The notes under the pieces are model-generated. The model made no database searches. It had not been told where the DNA came from and was given only the letters and a program-made list of their open reading frames with translations. Source: Alphaproteobacteria bacterium (GTDB lineage: Bacteria > Pseudomonadota > Alphaproteobacteria > Sphingomonadales > Sphingomonadaceae). From it: a stretch of DNA of 64,000 nt. This document shows, in pieces, positions 26,621 through 34,099 of the stretch (within the stretch, counting starts at the first letter, position 1; each line of letters opens with the position of its first letter). Both the position numbers and the translations under genes were made by a program. Location: positions 28,143 through 92,142 of the forward strand of contig JAGWWF010000014.1 of NCBI GenBank assembly GCA_018970445.1, read 5' to 3'.

Positions 26621-28173
26621 TGCCGATCCTTTCAATCATGATCCTGTTGCCGGTGGTGGCAGCGCTGGTGGTGGCAACCCTGCCCGGCGGCGATGCCGAG
26701 CGCGCCGGCCGCGCCCGCGTGGTGGCGCTGGCCACCACCCTGGTGGAATTTGCGGCCGGCATCTGGCTGTGGCTGAATTTCGATGCCGCCTCGCCCGCCT
26801 TCCAGTTTGGCGAACAGCTTGAACTGTTCGCGCCCTATTTCGGCTGGTCGCTGGGGATTGATGGCATCGCGCTGATGCTGATCATGCTTTCGGTGTTCCT
26901 GATGCCGCTGTGCGTGCTGGCCAGCTGGGCAGCGGTGAACAAGCGCGTGCCCGAATATATGGCGGCGTTCCTGCTGATGGAATCGCTGATGATCGGCACC
27001 TTTGCGGCGCGCGACATCTTCCTCTTCTATCTGTTCTTCGAAGGCGGCCTGATCCCGATGTTCCTGATCATCGGCATCTGGGGCGGCGCGCGGCGCATCT
27101 ATGCGTCGTACAAATTCTTCCTCTATACGCTGCTGGGATCGGTGCTGATGCTGGTGGCCATGCTGTGGATGGTGGGGCAGGCCGGATCGTCCGATATCGG
27201 CGTGCTGGCCCGCACCGATTTCCCGGTGGGCGCGCAATTCTGGCTGTTCCTGGCCTTTTTCGCCTCGTTCGCGGTGAAGATGCCGATGTGGCCGGTGCAC
27301 ACCTGGCTGCCCGATGCGCACGTGGAGGCGCCAACGGCGGGCTCTGTCATCCTGGCCGGCGTGCTGCTGAAACTGGGCGGCTATGGCTTCATCCGCTTTT
27401 CGCTGCCGATGTTCCCCGATGCCTCGGCGCAGCTGATCTGGCTGGTGTTCGCCCTGTCGATGGTGGCGGTGGTCTATACCAGCCTGGTGGCGCTGGTGCA
27501 GCACGACATGAAGAAGCTGATCGCCTATTCATCGGTTGCCCACATGGCGTTCGTGACCGGCGGGCTGTTCGCGCTGAACACGCAAGGCATCGAAGGCGCG
27601 ATGCTGCTGATGCTCAGCCACGGCCTGGTGTCGGGCGCGCTGTTCCTGTGCGTCGGCGTGATCTATGATCGGCTGCACACGCGCGAGATCGGCCGTTATG
27701 GCGGGCTGGCCGATACCATGCCAAAATATGCGCTGGTGCTGCTGTTCTTCACCATGGCCAGCGTCGGCCTGCCGGCCACCTCGGGCTTTGTGGCGGAATT
27801 CCTGGTGCTGCTGGGCCTGTATCAGACCAGCACATGGGCTTGCCTTGTGCTCACCACCGGCATCATCCTGGGCGCCGGCTACATGCTGTGGCTCTATGCC
27901 CGCGTCGCCTATGGCAAGGCGGCCGGCGACGACACGCGGGCGATGCCCGATCTGTCGGCCCGCGAAATCGCCATCCTGGCGCCGATCGTCATCGCCACGC
28001 TGTGGATGGGCATTTATCCCAAGAGCTTCCAGACGCCGATGAAGCCGGCGATTGCCGCAGTGGTCGCCCGGCTGGACGGCCGCGAACTGGCAACCGTGCC
28101 CACGGCCATGACCCTGTCGCCGGCGCTGCCAGCGCTGGCAAGCCCTGCCCACGCCGCAGAGAGCCACCACTGA
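26620..28173 (+). CDS. nuoM: NADH-quinone oxidoreductase subunit M
   Basis: 517 residues, a second antiporter-like subunit. The key stretches are YLFFEGGLIPMFLIIGIWGG with the conserved channel Glu, KMPMWPVHTWLPDAHVEAPT with the channel Lys, and AYSSVAHMAFVTGGLFALN. The C-terminal Ala/Pro-rich tail ends HAAESHH. It pumps protons in the distal membrane arm between NuoL and NuoN. Its ATG shares one base with the nuoL stop, and its TGA shares one base with the nuoN ATG. Confidence 0.97.
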   Translation: MPILSIMILLPVVAALVVATLPGGDAERAGRARVVALATTLVEFAAGIWLWLNFDAASPAFQFGEQLELFAPYFGWSLGIDGIALMLIMLSVFLMPLCVLASWAAVNKRVPEYMAAFLLMESLMIGTFAARDIFLFYLFFEGGLIPMFLIIGIWGGARRIYASYKFFLYTLLGSVLMLVAMLWMVGQAGSSDIGVLARTDFPVGAQFWLFLAFFASFAVKMPMWPVHTWLPDAHVEAPTAGSVILAGVLLKLGGYGFIRFSLPMFPDASAQLIWLVFALSMVAVVYTSLVALVQHDMKKLIAYSSVAHMAFVTGGLFALNTQGIEGAMLLMLSHGLVSGALFLCVGVIYDRLHTREIGRYGGLADTMPKYALVLLFFTMASVGLPATSGFVAEFLVLLGLYQTSTWACLVLTTGIILGAGYMLWLYARVAYGKAAGDDTRAMPDLSAREIAILAPIVIATLWMGIYPKSFQTPMKPAIAAVVARLDGRELATVPTAMTLSPALPALASPAHAAESHH

Positions 28174-29648
28174 TGCACCCGATCCTTGCCTCCATCGCCA
28201 TTGCCGGGCCGGAAACCATCCTCACGCTGGGCAGCCTGGCCGCGCTGATGCTGGGCAGCTTCACGCCCCAGCACCGCGCGCTCACCGTCACCAGCCTGTT
28301 TGCCGTCGCCATTTTGGCGGTGGCCGGGTTCAGCCTGCTGGATGCGCCGGCCGGGCGCAGCATCGCCTTTGACGGCCTGTATGTCGCCGATGATTTTTCG
28401 GCCTTCCTGAAAGTGATCATCCTGGCGGCAGCGGCGGCCAGCGTGCTGCTGGCGCTGCCGTGGCTGGGCGAACGTGGGCCCGACGGGATCAGCTTTGGCC
28501 GGTTCGAATATCCGGTGCTGCTGCTGCTGGCCGCGCTGGGCATGGCGATGATGGTCTCGGCCAATGATCTGCTCAGCCTCTATGTCGGGCTCGAACTGGC
28601 GGCGCTGCCATCCTATGTGCTGGCGGCCTTTGCCCGCAATGATGCACGCAGTTCCGAAGCCGGCCTGAAATATTTCGTGCTGGGCGCGCTGGCGTCGGGC
28701 ATGCTGCTTTATGGCGTCACCCTGGTCTATGGCTTTGCCGGTTCCACCCAGCTGGATGTGATTGCCGGGCTGGTGCAGGGCCAGGCCGAACGCTCGATCG
28801 GGCTGTTGTTCGGCATCGTCTTCCTGCTTGCCGGCCTGGCCTTCAAGGTATCGGCGGTGCCGTTCCACATGTGGACGCCCGATGTGTATGAAGGCGCGCC
28901 CACCCCGGTGGCGGCCTTCTTCTCGGCCGCGCCCAAGGCCGCTGCGCTGGGCCTGATGGCGCGCGTGCTGGTGGTGGCCTTTCCGGGCGCGGTGGCGGCC
29001 GATTGGCAGCAGATCATCATGGTCATCGCCATTGCATCGATGGTGCTGGGCGCGGTGGCGGCGGTGGCGCAAACCAATGTCAAGCGCCTGCTGGCCTACA
29101 GCTCCATTGCCAACATCGGCTTTGCGCTGGTGGGCCTGGCCCCCGCCAGCCCGGCCGGCATTTCGGCGTTGCTGTTCTATATCAGCGTCTATGTCGCGAT
29201 GACGCTGGGCAGCTTTCTTGTGGTGCTGCAATTGCGCCGGCCCGATGGCAGCCCGGTGGAGGCCATGGCCGATCTGGCCGGCCTGTCGAAAAGCCAGCCC
29301 CGGCTGGCGCTGGCGCTGGCCATCTTCATGTTTTCCCTGGCCGGCATTCCGCCGCTGCTGGGCTTCTGGCCGAAATTCGCGGTGTTCCAGGCCGCCATCG
29401 CGTCGGGCCTGCTGGGGCTGGCCATCATCGGCTTTGTCGCGTCGGTGATTGCCGCCTTCTACTATCTGCGCCTGATCAAGATCATGTATTTCGATGAACC
29501 GGCATTGGCGCTGGCGTCGTCAGGCAGCCCGGTCAATGGCGCGATGATCGCGGCCTGCGCGATCTTCTGTTCGCCCATCGGCATGCTGGCGATGTCGCCG
29601 CTGGCGGTGGCGACGGCACGGGCCGCGGCGGCGCTGTTCCCGGCTTGA
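28173..29648 (+). CDS. nuoN: NADH-quinone oxidoreductase subunit N
   Basis: 491 residues, the third antiporter-like subunit. Characteristic stretches are LYVGLELAALPSYVLAAFAR, KVSAVPFHMWTPDVYEGAPT with the channel Lys, and LAYSSIANIGFALVGLA. It is the last complex I gene. The stop overlaps the TTG start of birA, so complex I transcription runs on into birA, coaX, rnj and the DUF1467 gene, an order conserved across alphaproteobacteria. Confidence 0.97.
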   Translation: MHPILASIAIAGPETILTLGSLAALMLGSFTPQHRALTVTSLFAVAILAVAGFSLLDAPAGRSIAFDGLYVADDFSAFLKVIILAAAAASVLLALPWLGERGPDGISFGRFEYPVLLLLAALGMAMMVSANDLLSLYVGLELAALPSYVLAAFARNDARSSEAGLKYFVLGALASGMLLYGVTLVYGFAGSTQLDVIAGLVQGQAERSIGLLFGIVFLLAGLAFKVSAVPFHMWTPDVYEGAPTPVAAFFSAAPKAAALGLMARVLVVAFPGAVAADWQQIIMVIAIASMVLGAVAAVAQTNVKRLLAYSSIANIGFALVGLAPASPAGISALLFYISVYVAMTLGSFLVVLQLRRPDGSPVEAMADLAGLSKSQPRLALALAIFMFSLAGIPPLLGFWPKFAVFQAAIASGLLGLAIIGFVASVIAAFYYLRLIKIMYFDEPALALASSGSPVNGAMIAACAIFCSPIGMLAMSPLAVATARAAAALFPA

Positions 29649-30361
29649 GCGCGCCCGGCCTCACCCACCTGGCCGAGGTGGGCTCCACCAACGACTGGTT
29701 GCTGGCGCGCGCCGAAACCCTGCCCGATGGCCATTGGGTGGTTGCACAGCGGCAGACCGCCGGGCGCGGCCGGCGCGGCCGGGTGTGGAATGATGGCGCC
29801 GGGAATTTCATGGGCTCGGTGCTGGTGAAGGCCGATGGCCCGGTGCAGCAGTTCAGCTTCGTCGCGGCGCTGGCGCTGCATCAGGCGCTGGCGGCGGCAA
29901 CCGCGCAGCCGGCGCGCTTTGCGCTGAAATGGCCCAATGACGTGCTGCTGGATGGCCGCAAGTGCAGCGGCATCCTGCTGGAACGGCAGGGCAAGGCGCT
30001 GGTGATCGGCATGGGGATCAACCTGGCCCGGCACCCGGATGGCACCGAGCGTCCGGCCACCAGCCTGGCCGCCGCTGGCCTGGAGCCTCCCACCCCGGCC
30101 GCCCTGCTGGATCGGCTGGCCCCTGGCTTTGCCCGGTGGCGCGCTGTCTGGGCGGATCACGGCTTTGCCCCGATCCGCGCCGCCTGGCTGGAACGCGCCG
30201 CTGGCCTGGGCGGCCGCATCGTGGCGCGGCTGGGCGCCGAAAGCCCGGAAGGCGTGTTCGCCGGGCTGGCCGATGATGGCGGCTTGCTGCTGGGCCTGGA
30301 TGATGGCAGCCAGCGCATCATCCACGCCGGCGAGGTGTTTCAGTTGCAGGGAGAGGGTTGA
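29645..30361 (+). CDS. birA: Biotin-[acetyl-CoA-carboxylase] ligase
   Basis: 238 residues. It contains the catalytic domain only; there is no N-terminal DNA-binding winged helix, so it cannot act as a BirA repressor. The biotinyl-AMP loop is QTAGRGRRGRVW, and KWPNDVLLDGRKCSGIL carries the catalytic lysine region. A C-terminal SH3-like domain follows. It attaches biotin to acetyl-CoA carboxylase. The TTG start overlaps the nuoN stop by four bases, and its stop overlaps the coaX ATG. Confidence 0.92.
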   Translation: MSAPGLTHLAEVGSTNDWLLARAETLPDGHWVVAQRQTAGRGRRGRVWNDGAGNFMGSVLVKADGPVQQFSFVAALALHQALAAATAQPARFALKWPNDVLLDGRKCSGILLERQGKALVIGMGINLARHPDGTERPATSLAAAGLEPPTPAALLDRLAPGFARWRAVWADHGFAPIRAAWLERAAGLGGRIVARLGAESPEGVFAGLADDGGLLLGLDDGSQRIIHAGEVFQLQGEG

Positions 30362-31146
30362 TGCTGCTGGCCATCGATGTGGGCAACACCAACATCGTGT
30401 TTGCGCTGTGCGATGGGCCGCAGATCGTCCACCGCTGGCGCATTTCCACCGATGGCCAGCGCACGGCGGATGAATATGCGGTGTGGCTGCACCAGTTGAT
30501 GGCGCTGGAAGGCGTGACCATGGGGAGCGTGGATGCCGCGATCATTTCCACCGTGGTGCCGCAAACCCTGTTCAACCTGCGTGGCCTGTGCCGCAAATAT
30601 TTCCGCGTCGAACCCGATGTGGTGGCGCTGGGCGCGCTTGATCTGGGCCTGACCATCGCGCTGCCCAATCCGGCCGAAGTGGGGGCGGATCGGCTGGTGA
30701 ATGCCGTGGCCGCCCACGCGATCTGGCCGGGCGATCTGATCATCGTCGATTTCGGCACCGCCACCACCTTTGATGTGGTTTCGGCCGATGGTGCCTATCA
30801 GGGCGGGGCGATTGCGCCGGGCATCAATCTTTCGATGGATGCGCTGTATCAGGCCGCCGCCAAACTGCCGCGCATCGCGGTGGAGCCGCCGGCCGGCAAC
30901 GCTGGTGCCATCGGCAAGGGCACGGTGCACGCCATGCAATCGGGGGTGTTCTGGGGTTATGTCGGCCTGATCGAAGGGCTGGTGGCGCGCATCGCCCGCG
31001 AATTGCCGGCCGCGCCCACCGTGATCGCCACGGGCGGTCTTGCCACCTTGTTCCAGCGCCACACACCTGCGATAGCCCATGTGGATGGCGATCTGACCAT
31101 TCGCGGCCTGATCCGGCTTCATCTCCTCAACAAGAAGCAGAATTGA
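30361..31146 (+). CDS. coaX: Type III pantothenate kinase
   Basis: 261 residues of the ASKHA fold. The N-terminal phosphate loop is AIDVGNTNIVFAL. Later motifs are VGADRLVNAVAAHA, DFGTATTFDVV, GAIAPGINLS and ATGGLATLFQRH, all typical of CoaX. It phosphorylates pantothenate in the first step of CoA synthesis; the family is insensitive to CoA feedback. A type I enzyme (coaA) is also encoded in this window at 59.6 kb, so the step appears duplicated. It overlaps birA by one base. Confidence 0.94.
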   Translation: MLLAIDVGNTNIVFALCDGPQIVHRWRISTDGQRTADEYAVWLHQLMALEGVTMGSVDAAIISTVVPQTLFNLRGLCRKYFRVEPDVVALGALDLGLTIALPNPAEVGADRLVNAVAAHAIWPGDLIIVDFGTATTFDVVSADGAYQGGAIAPGINLSMDALYQAAAKLPRIAVEPPAGNAGAIGKGTVHAMQSGVFWGYVGLIEGLVARIARELPAAPTVIATGGLATLFQRHTPAIAHVDGDLTIRGLIRLHLLNKKQN

Positions 31147-32793
31147 ATGACCCCTGGTAACGAGCTGATCTTCCTGCCGCTGGGCGGTTCGGGGGAGATT
31201 GGCATGAACGTCAATCTCTATGGTGCCCACGGCAAATGGGTGATGGTCGATCTGGGCATGACCTTTGGCGATCCGCGCTATCCGGGGATCGATGTGGTGC
31301 TGCCCGATCTGGCCTTCATCGAGGAGCGCCGCAAGGATCTGCTGGGTATCGTGCTCACCCACGGGCACGAGGATCATATCGGCGCCATCCCCTATCTGGC
31401 CGCCGAACTGAAGGTGCCGCTTTATGCCACCCCGTTCACCGCCGGCCTGATCGCGAAAAAGCTGGAGGAGGAGGGGCTGGAGCGCGAGGTCAGGCTGAAC
31501 ATCGTGCCGATGGGCGGCACGCTGCAGCTGGGCCCGTTCGGTTTCACCTATGTCGCGCTGGCCCATTCCATTCCCGAAGGCAATGCGCTGATCATCGATA
31601 CGCCCTATGGCCGCATCTTCCACACCGGCGACTGGAAGCTGGACGATGCACCGCTGATGGGCAATCCGGCCACCGCGGCCGAACTGACGGCGATTGGCGA
31701 TTCCGGCATCCTGGCGCTGATCGGCGATTCCACCAACGTGTTCAATCCCGAAGCATCGGGCAGCGAAAGCGATGTGAAGGATGGCCTGATGCGCCTGATC
31801 AAGGCGCGCAAATCGGGCCGGGTGCTGGTGACGACCTTTGCCAGCAACGCGGCGCGGCTGGGCACGCTGGGCGCGGTGGCCAGGGCCTGTGGCCGCGAAC
31901 TGGTGCTGGCCGGGCGCAGCATGGACCGCATCACCCAGGTCGCACGCGCCACCGGCTATCTGAAGGACATGCCCGAATCGATCGATTGGGACACGGCAAT
32001 GGGCCTGCCCCGCAACAAGGTGCTGATCCTGTGCACCGGCGCGCAAGGCGAACCGCTGGCGGCGCTGAGCCGGATTGCCGAGGGCAGCCACCCCAAGCTG
32101 CAGCTGGAAGCCGGCGATCTGGTGGTCTATTCCTCCAAGCAGATCCCCGGCAACGAGCTTTCGATCGGCCGGGTGCAGAATGCACTGGCGGCGCGCGGCA
32201 TCGATATCGTCACCGAAAGACAGGCGCATGTGCATGTGTCGGGCCACCCCGGCCAGCCGGAGCTGGAGGCCATGTATGAATGGATCCGCCCCGCCATCGC
32301 CATTCCCGTGCACGGTGAACGCCGGCACATGGAAGAACATGCCAAGCTGGCCAAGGCCTGCGGCGTTCCCCAGGCCCTGGTGCCGGTGAACGGCAGCGCC
32401 ATTCGCCTGGCGCCCGATGGGCCGAAATTGCTGGGCCAAGAAAAGGCCGGGCGACTGGTGCTGGATGGCGATGTGATCCTGCCCGCCGATGGGGCGACCA
32501 TGGTGGAACGGCGGCGGCTGTCGCAGCATGGCCTGATCGTGGTGGCCGTGGTGGTGGGCCGCAATGGCCTGCCCGCCGCCACCCCCAGGGTGAGCGCCCA
32601 GGGCGTGCCGGTGGAGGAGGACAAGGAGGATTTCCTGGCCGAATGCGCCGAAGCGGCAGAGAAGGCCGCCGCCAAGGCCGATCTGAAGCGGCCCGACGCC
32701 TATGCCGAAGCCATCCGCGTGGCGGTGCGCCGCGTGGCGCGGGACTGGACGGGCAAGAAGCCGGTGACCGAGGTGCAGGTGATCCGCCTGTGA
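31147..32793 (+). CDS. rnj: Ribonuclease J
   Basis: 548 residues. This is a metallo-beta-lactamase/beta-CASP nuclease. The zinc motif is THGHEDHIGAIPYL, followed by further metal ligands in AHSIPEG and HTGDWKLD. The beta-CASP region includes STNVFNPEASGSE, and KQIPGNELSIGRVQNAL precedes the His of HVSGHPGQPELEAMYEWIRP. RNase J has 5'-to-3' exonuclease and endonuclease activity in mRNA decay and rRNA maturation; alphaproteobacteria carry it together with RNase E. It starts immediately after the coaX stop. Confidence 0.95.
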   Translation: MTPGNELIFLPLGGSGEIGMNVNLYGAHGKWVMVDLGMTFGDPRYPGIDVVLPDLAFIEERRKDLLGIVLTHGHEDHIGAIPYLAAELKVPLYATPFTAGLIAKKLEEEGLEREVRLNIVPMGGTLQLGPFGFTYVALAHSIPEGNALIIDTPYGRIFHTGDWKLDDAPLMGNPATAAELTAIGDSGILALIGDSTNVFNPEASGSESDVKDGLMRLIKARKSGRVLVTTFASNAARLGTLGAVARACGRELVLAGRSMDRITQVARATGYLKDMPESIDWDTAMGLPRNKVLILCTGAQGEPLAALSRIAEGSHPKLQLEAGDLVVYSSKQIPGNELSIGRVQNALAARGIDIVTERQAHVHVSGHPGQPELEAMYEWIRPAIAIPVHGERRHMEEHAKLAKACGVPQALVPVNGSAIRLAPDGPKLLGQEKAGRLVLDGDVILPADGATMVERRRLSQHGLIVVAVVVGRNGLPAATPRVSAQGVPVEEDKEDFLAECAEAAEKAAAKADLKRPDAYAEAIRVAVRRVARDWTGKKPVTEVQVIRL

Positions 32794-32803
32794 GCCCGCT
32801 GCC

Positions 32804-33094
32804 ATGAAGCTGCAATCGGCGCTGGCCATCTATCTGTTGTTCTGGATGCTCACCCTGTTTGCGGTGCTGCCGTTCGGGGTGAAGACGGCCGACGAGGATG
32901 GCAGCGAGACGGTGCCCGGCCAGGCGACATCGGCCCCCAGCAACCCGATGCTGTGGAAGAAGATGGCCTGGACCACCGCGATCAGCGCCGTGCTGTTCGG
33001 CCTGTTCATGGCCAATTATGTCTATGGCTGGGTGGGCGTGGACGATGTGCCCTTCTGGCGCACGCGCGGGCCCTATGCGCCGGTGAAGGGCTGA
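32804..33094 (+). CDS. DUF1467 family membrane protein
   Basis: 96 residues with two membrane helices: LAIYLLFWMLTLFAVLPFGV near the start, and TTAISAVLFGLFMANYVYGW. This matches DUF1467, a family of unknown function found downstream of rnj or in the nuo-birA-coaX neighbourhood of alphaproteobacteria. It is the last gene of the long rightward run. Ten bp separate it from rnj. An inverted-repeat element at 33104 follows its stop. Confidence 0.85.
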   Translation: MKLQSALAIYLLFWMLTLFAVLPFGVKTADEDGSETVPGQATSAPSNPMLWKKMAWTTAISAVLFGLFMANYVYGWVGVDDVPFWRTRGPYAPVKG

Positions 33095-33103
33095 GGCAGC
33101 TGG

Positions 33104-33150
33104 AAATCCTCCCCCTCCGGGGGGAGGTGCCCGCAGGGCGGAGGGGGATT
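33104..33150. repeat. Single copy of the dispersed intergenic element
   Basis: AAATCCTCCCCCTCC, then GGGGGGAGGTGCCCGCAGGG and GGAGGGGGATT. It matches one arm of the inverted pair at 18006-18113. Like that copy it lies between convergent genes (the DUF1467 gene and the SDR gene). Confidence 0.7.
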
Positions 33151-33175
33151 CCGGGCGGGGCGTTGAACCCATGTT

Positions 33176-33198
33176 CTGGCGCAGCGCCAGCCCGTTTT
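33176..33198 (+). terminator. Weak terminator-like hairpin after the nuo-rnj run
   Basis: CTGGCG-CAG-CGCCAG is a perfect 6-bp stem followed by CCCG and four Ts. It lies 80 bp after the DUF1467 stop in a convergent gap. The short T-tract makes it a weak intrinsic terminator at best. Confidence 0.3.
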
Positions 33199-33234
33199 CC
33201 TCGCCCACAGCGGGCGGATTTCGTCGGCCGCCGG

Positions 33235-34077
33235 TCAACCCTGCATCGCCGCCGTCATCCGTTCGAAGAACTCGCCGTCGTCCAGCGTGTCGCTCAATTT
33301 GATCCAGCCGTCGTCGCCCAGCCGGCTGCGCATGGCAAGGAAGATTTCGGCATCCGCGCCGCAGCGGGTGCGGAACTGTGTGTTGCGGCCACCCACGATC
33401 GCCAGCACGGTGTCGGCCTCAACGGCGGTCGACGTGCCATTGCCGGCGTCGGCAAACATCGCCGCCATGCGCCGGCCATGCGGATAAGGGCTGTCGGCGC
33501 GGGGCTGCGGCAGGTGGGCGATGGTCATGTCGGAGGCGATGATTCCCGGTTCGACCAGCGCGACCCGCACGCCGAAGGGCGCCAGTTCCTGCGCCGCCGC
33601 TTCGCTGGCGGCTTCCAAGGCAAATTTCGATGCGCCATAAGCGCTCTGGCCAAAGGCCGCCAACTGCCCCGAAATGGACGAGATGTTGATGATCAGGCCA
33701 TCACGCCGCGCGCGCATGGCCGGCATCACCGCCTTCATGCAGCGCACGGACCCGAGGAAATTGGTGTTCATCACCGCCTGGATCATCGCCATGGATTCAT
33801 CTTCCAGGGCGTTGATCGAGAGGATCCCAGCGTTGTTGATCAGCACGTCGATGCTGGCCATGCCGGGCCTCGCGAACAGCGCGGCGACCGAGGCATCGTC
33901 ATCCACGTCCAGTGCAGCGAGGCTGATCGACAGGCCTTCGTGCGCGGCAATGTCGGCCAGATCGCAGCCGCCGGGGTCGCGCATGGTGGCCACCACCGCA
34001 TGGCCGGCGCGGGCCAGGGTGAGGGTGATTTCGCGGCCAATGCCGCGCCGGGCACCCGTTACCAAGATGCGTGCCAT
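33235..34077 (-). CDS. Short-chain dehydrogenase/reductase
   Basis: 280 residues. The Rossmann motif is LVTGARRGIGREITLTLA. NNAG is at about residue 88, a catalytic Ser is in NISSISGQ, and Tyr-x3-Lys is SAYGASKFAL. PG of VALVEPGIIASDM follows. All active-site elements of a classical SDR are present, and the Arg-rich TGARRGIG turn suggests NADP(H) preference. The substrate is unknown. It lies 22 bp downstream of the coiled-coil membrane gene in the same direction. Confidence 0.9.
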   Translation of the reverse strand: MARILVTGARRGIGREITLTLARAGHAVVATMRDPGGCDLADIAAHEGLSISLAALDVDDDASVAALFARPGMASIDVLINNAGILSINALEDESMAMIQAVMNTNFLGSVRCMKAVMPAMRARRDGLIINISSISGQLAAFGQSAYGASKFALEAASEAAAQELAPFGVRVALVEPGIIASDMTIAHLPQPRADSPYPHGRRMAAMFADAGNGTSTAVEADTVLAIVGGRNTQFRTRCGADAEIFLAMRSRLGDDGWIKLSDTLDDGEFFERMTAAMQG

Positions 34078-34099
34078 GCCACTCTCCGGATGCCACCGG

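Noticed and set aside
24581..26635. Long antisense open frame across nuoL (684 codons), and similar ones across dnaX, rnj, nuoG, comEC, trpE/ppiD and the S8 protease
   Set aside because: They lie opposite clearly identified genes, are rich in His, Gln, Arg and Gly as expected from the complementary frame of GC-rich codons, and show no domain. They are shadows.
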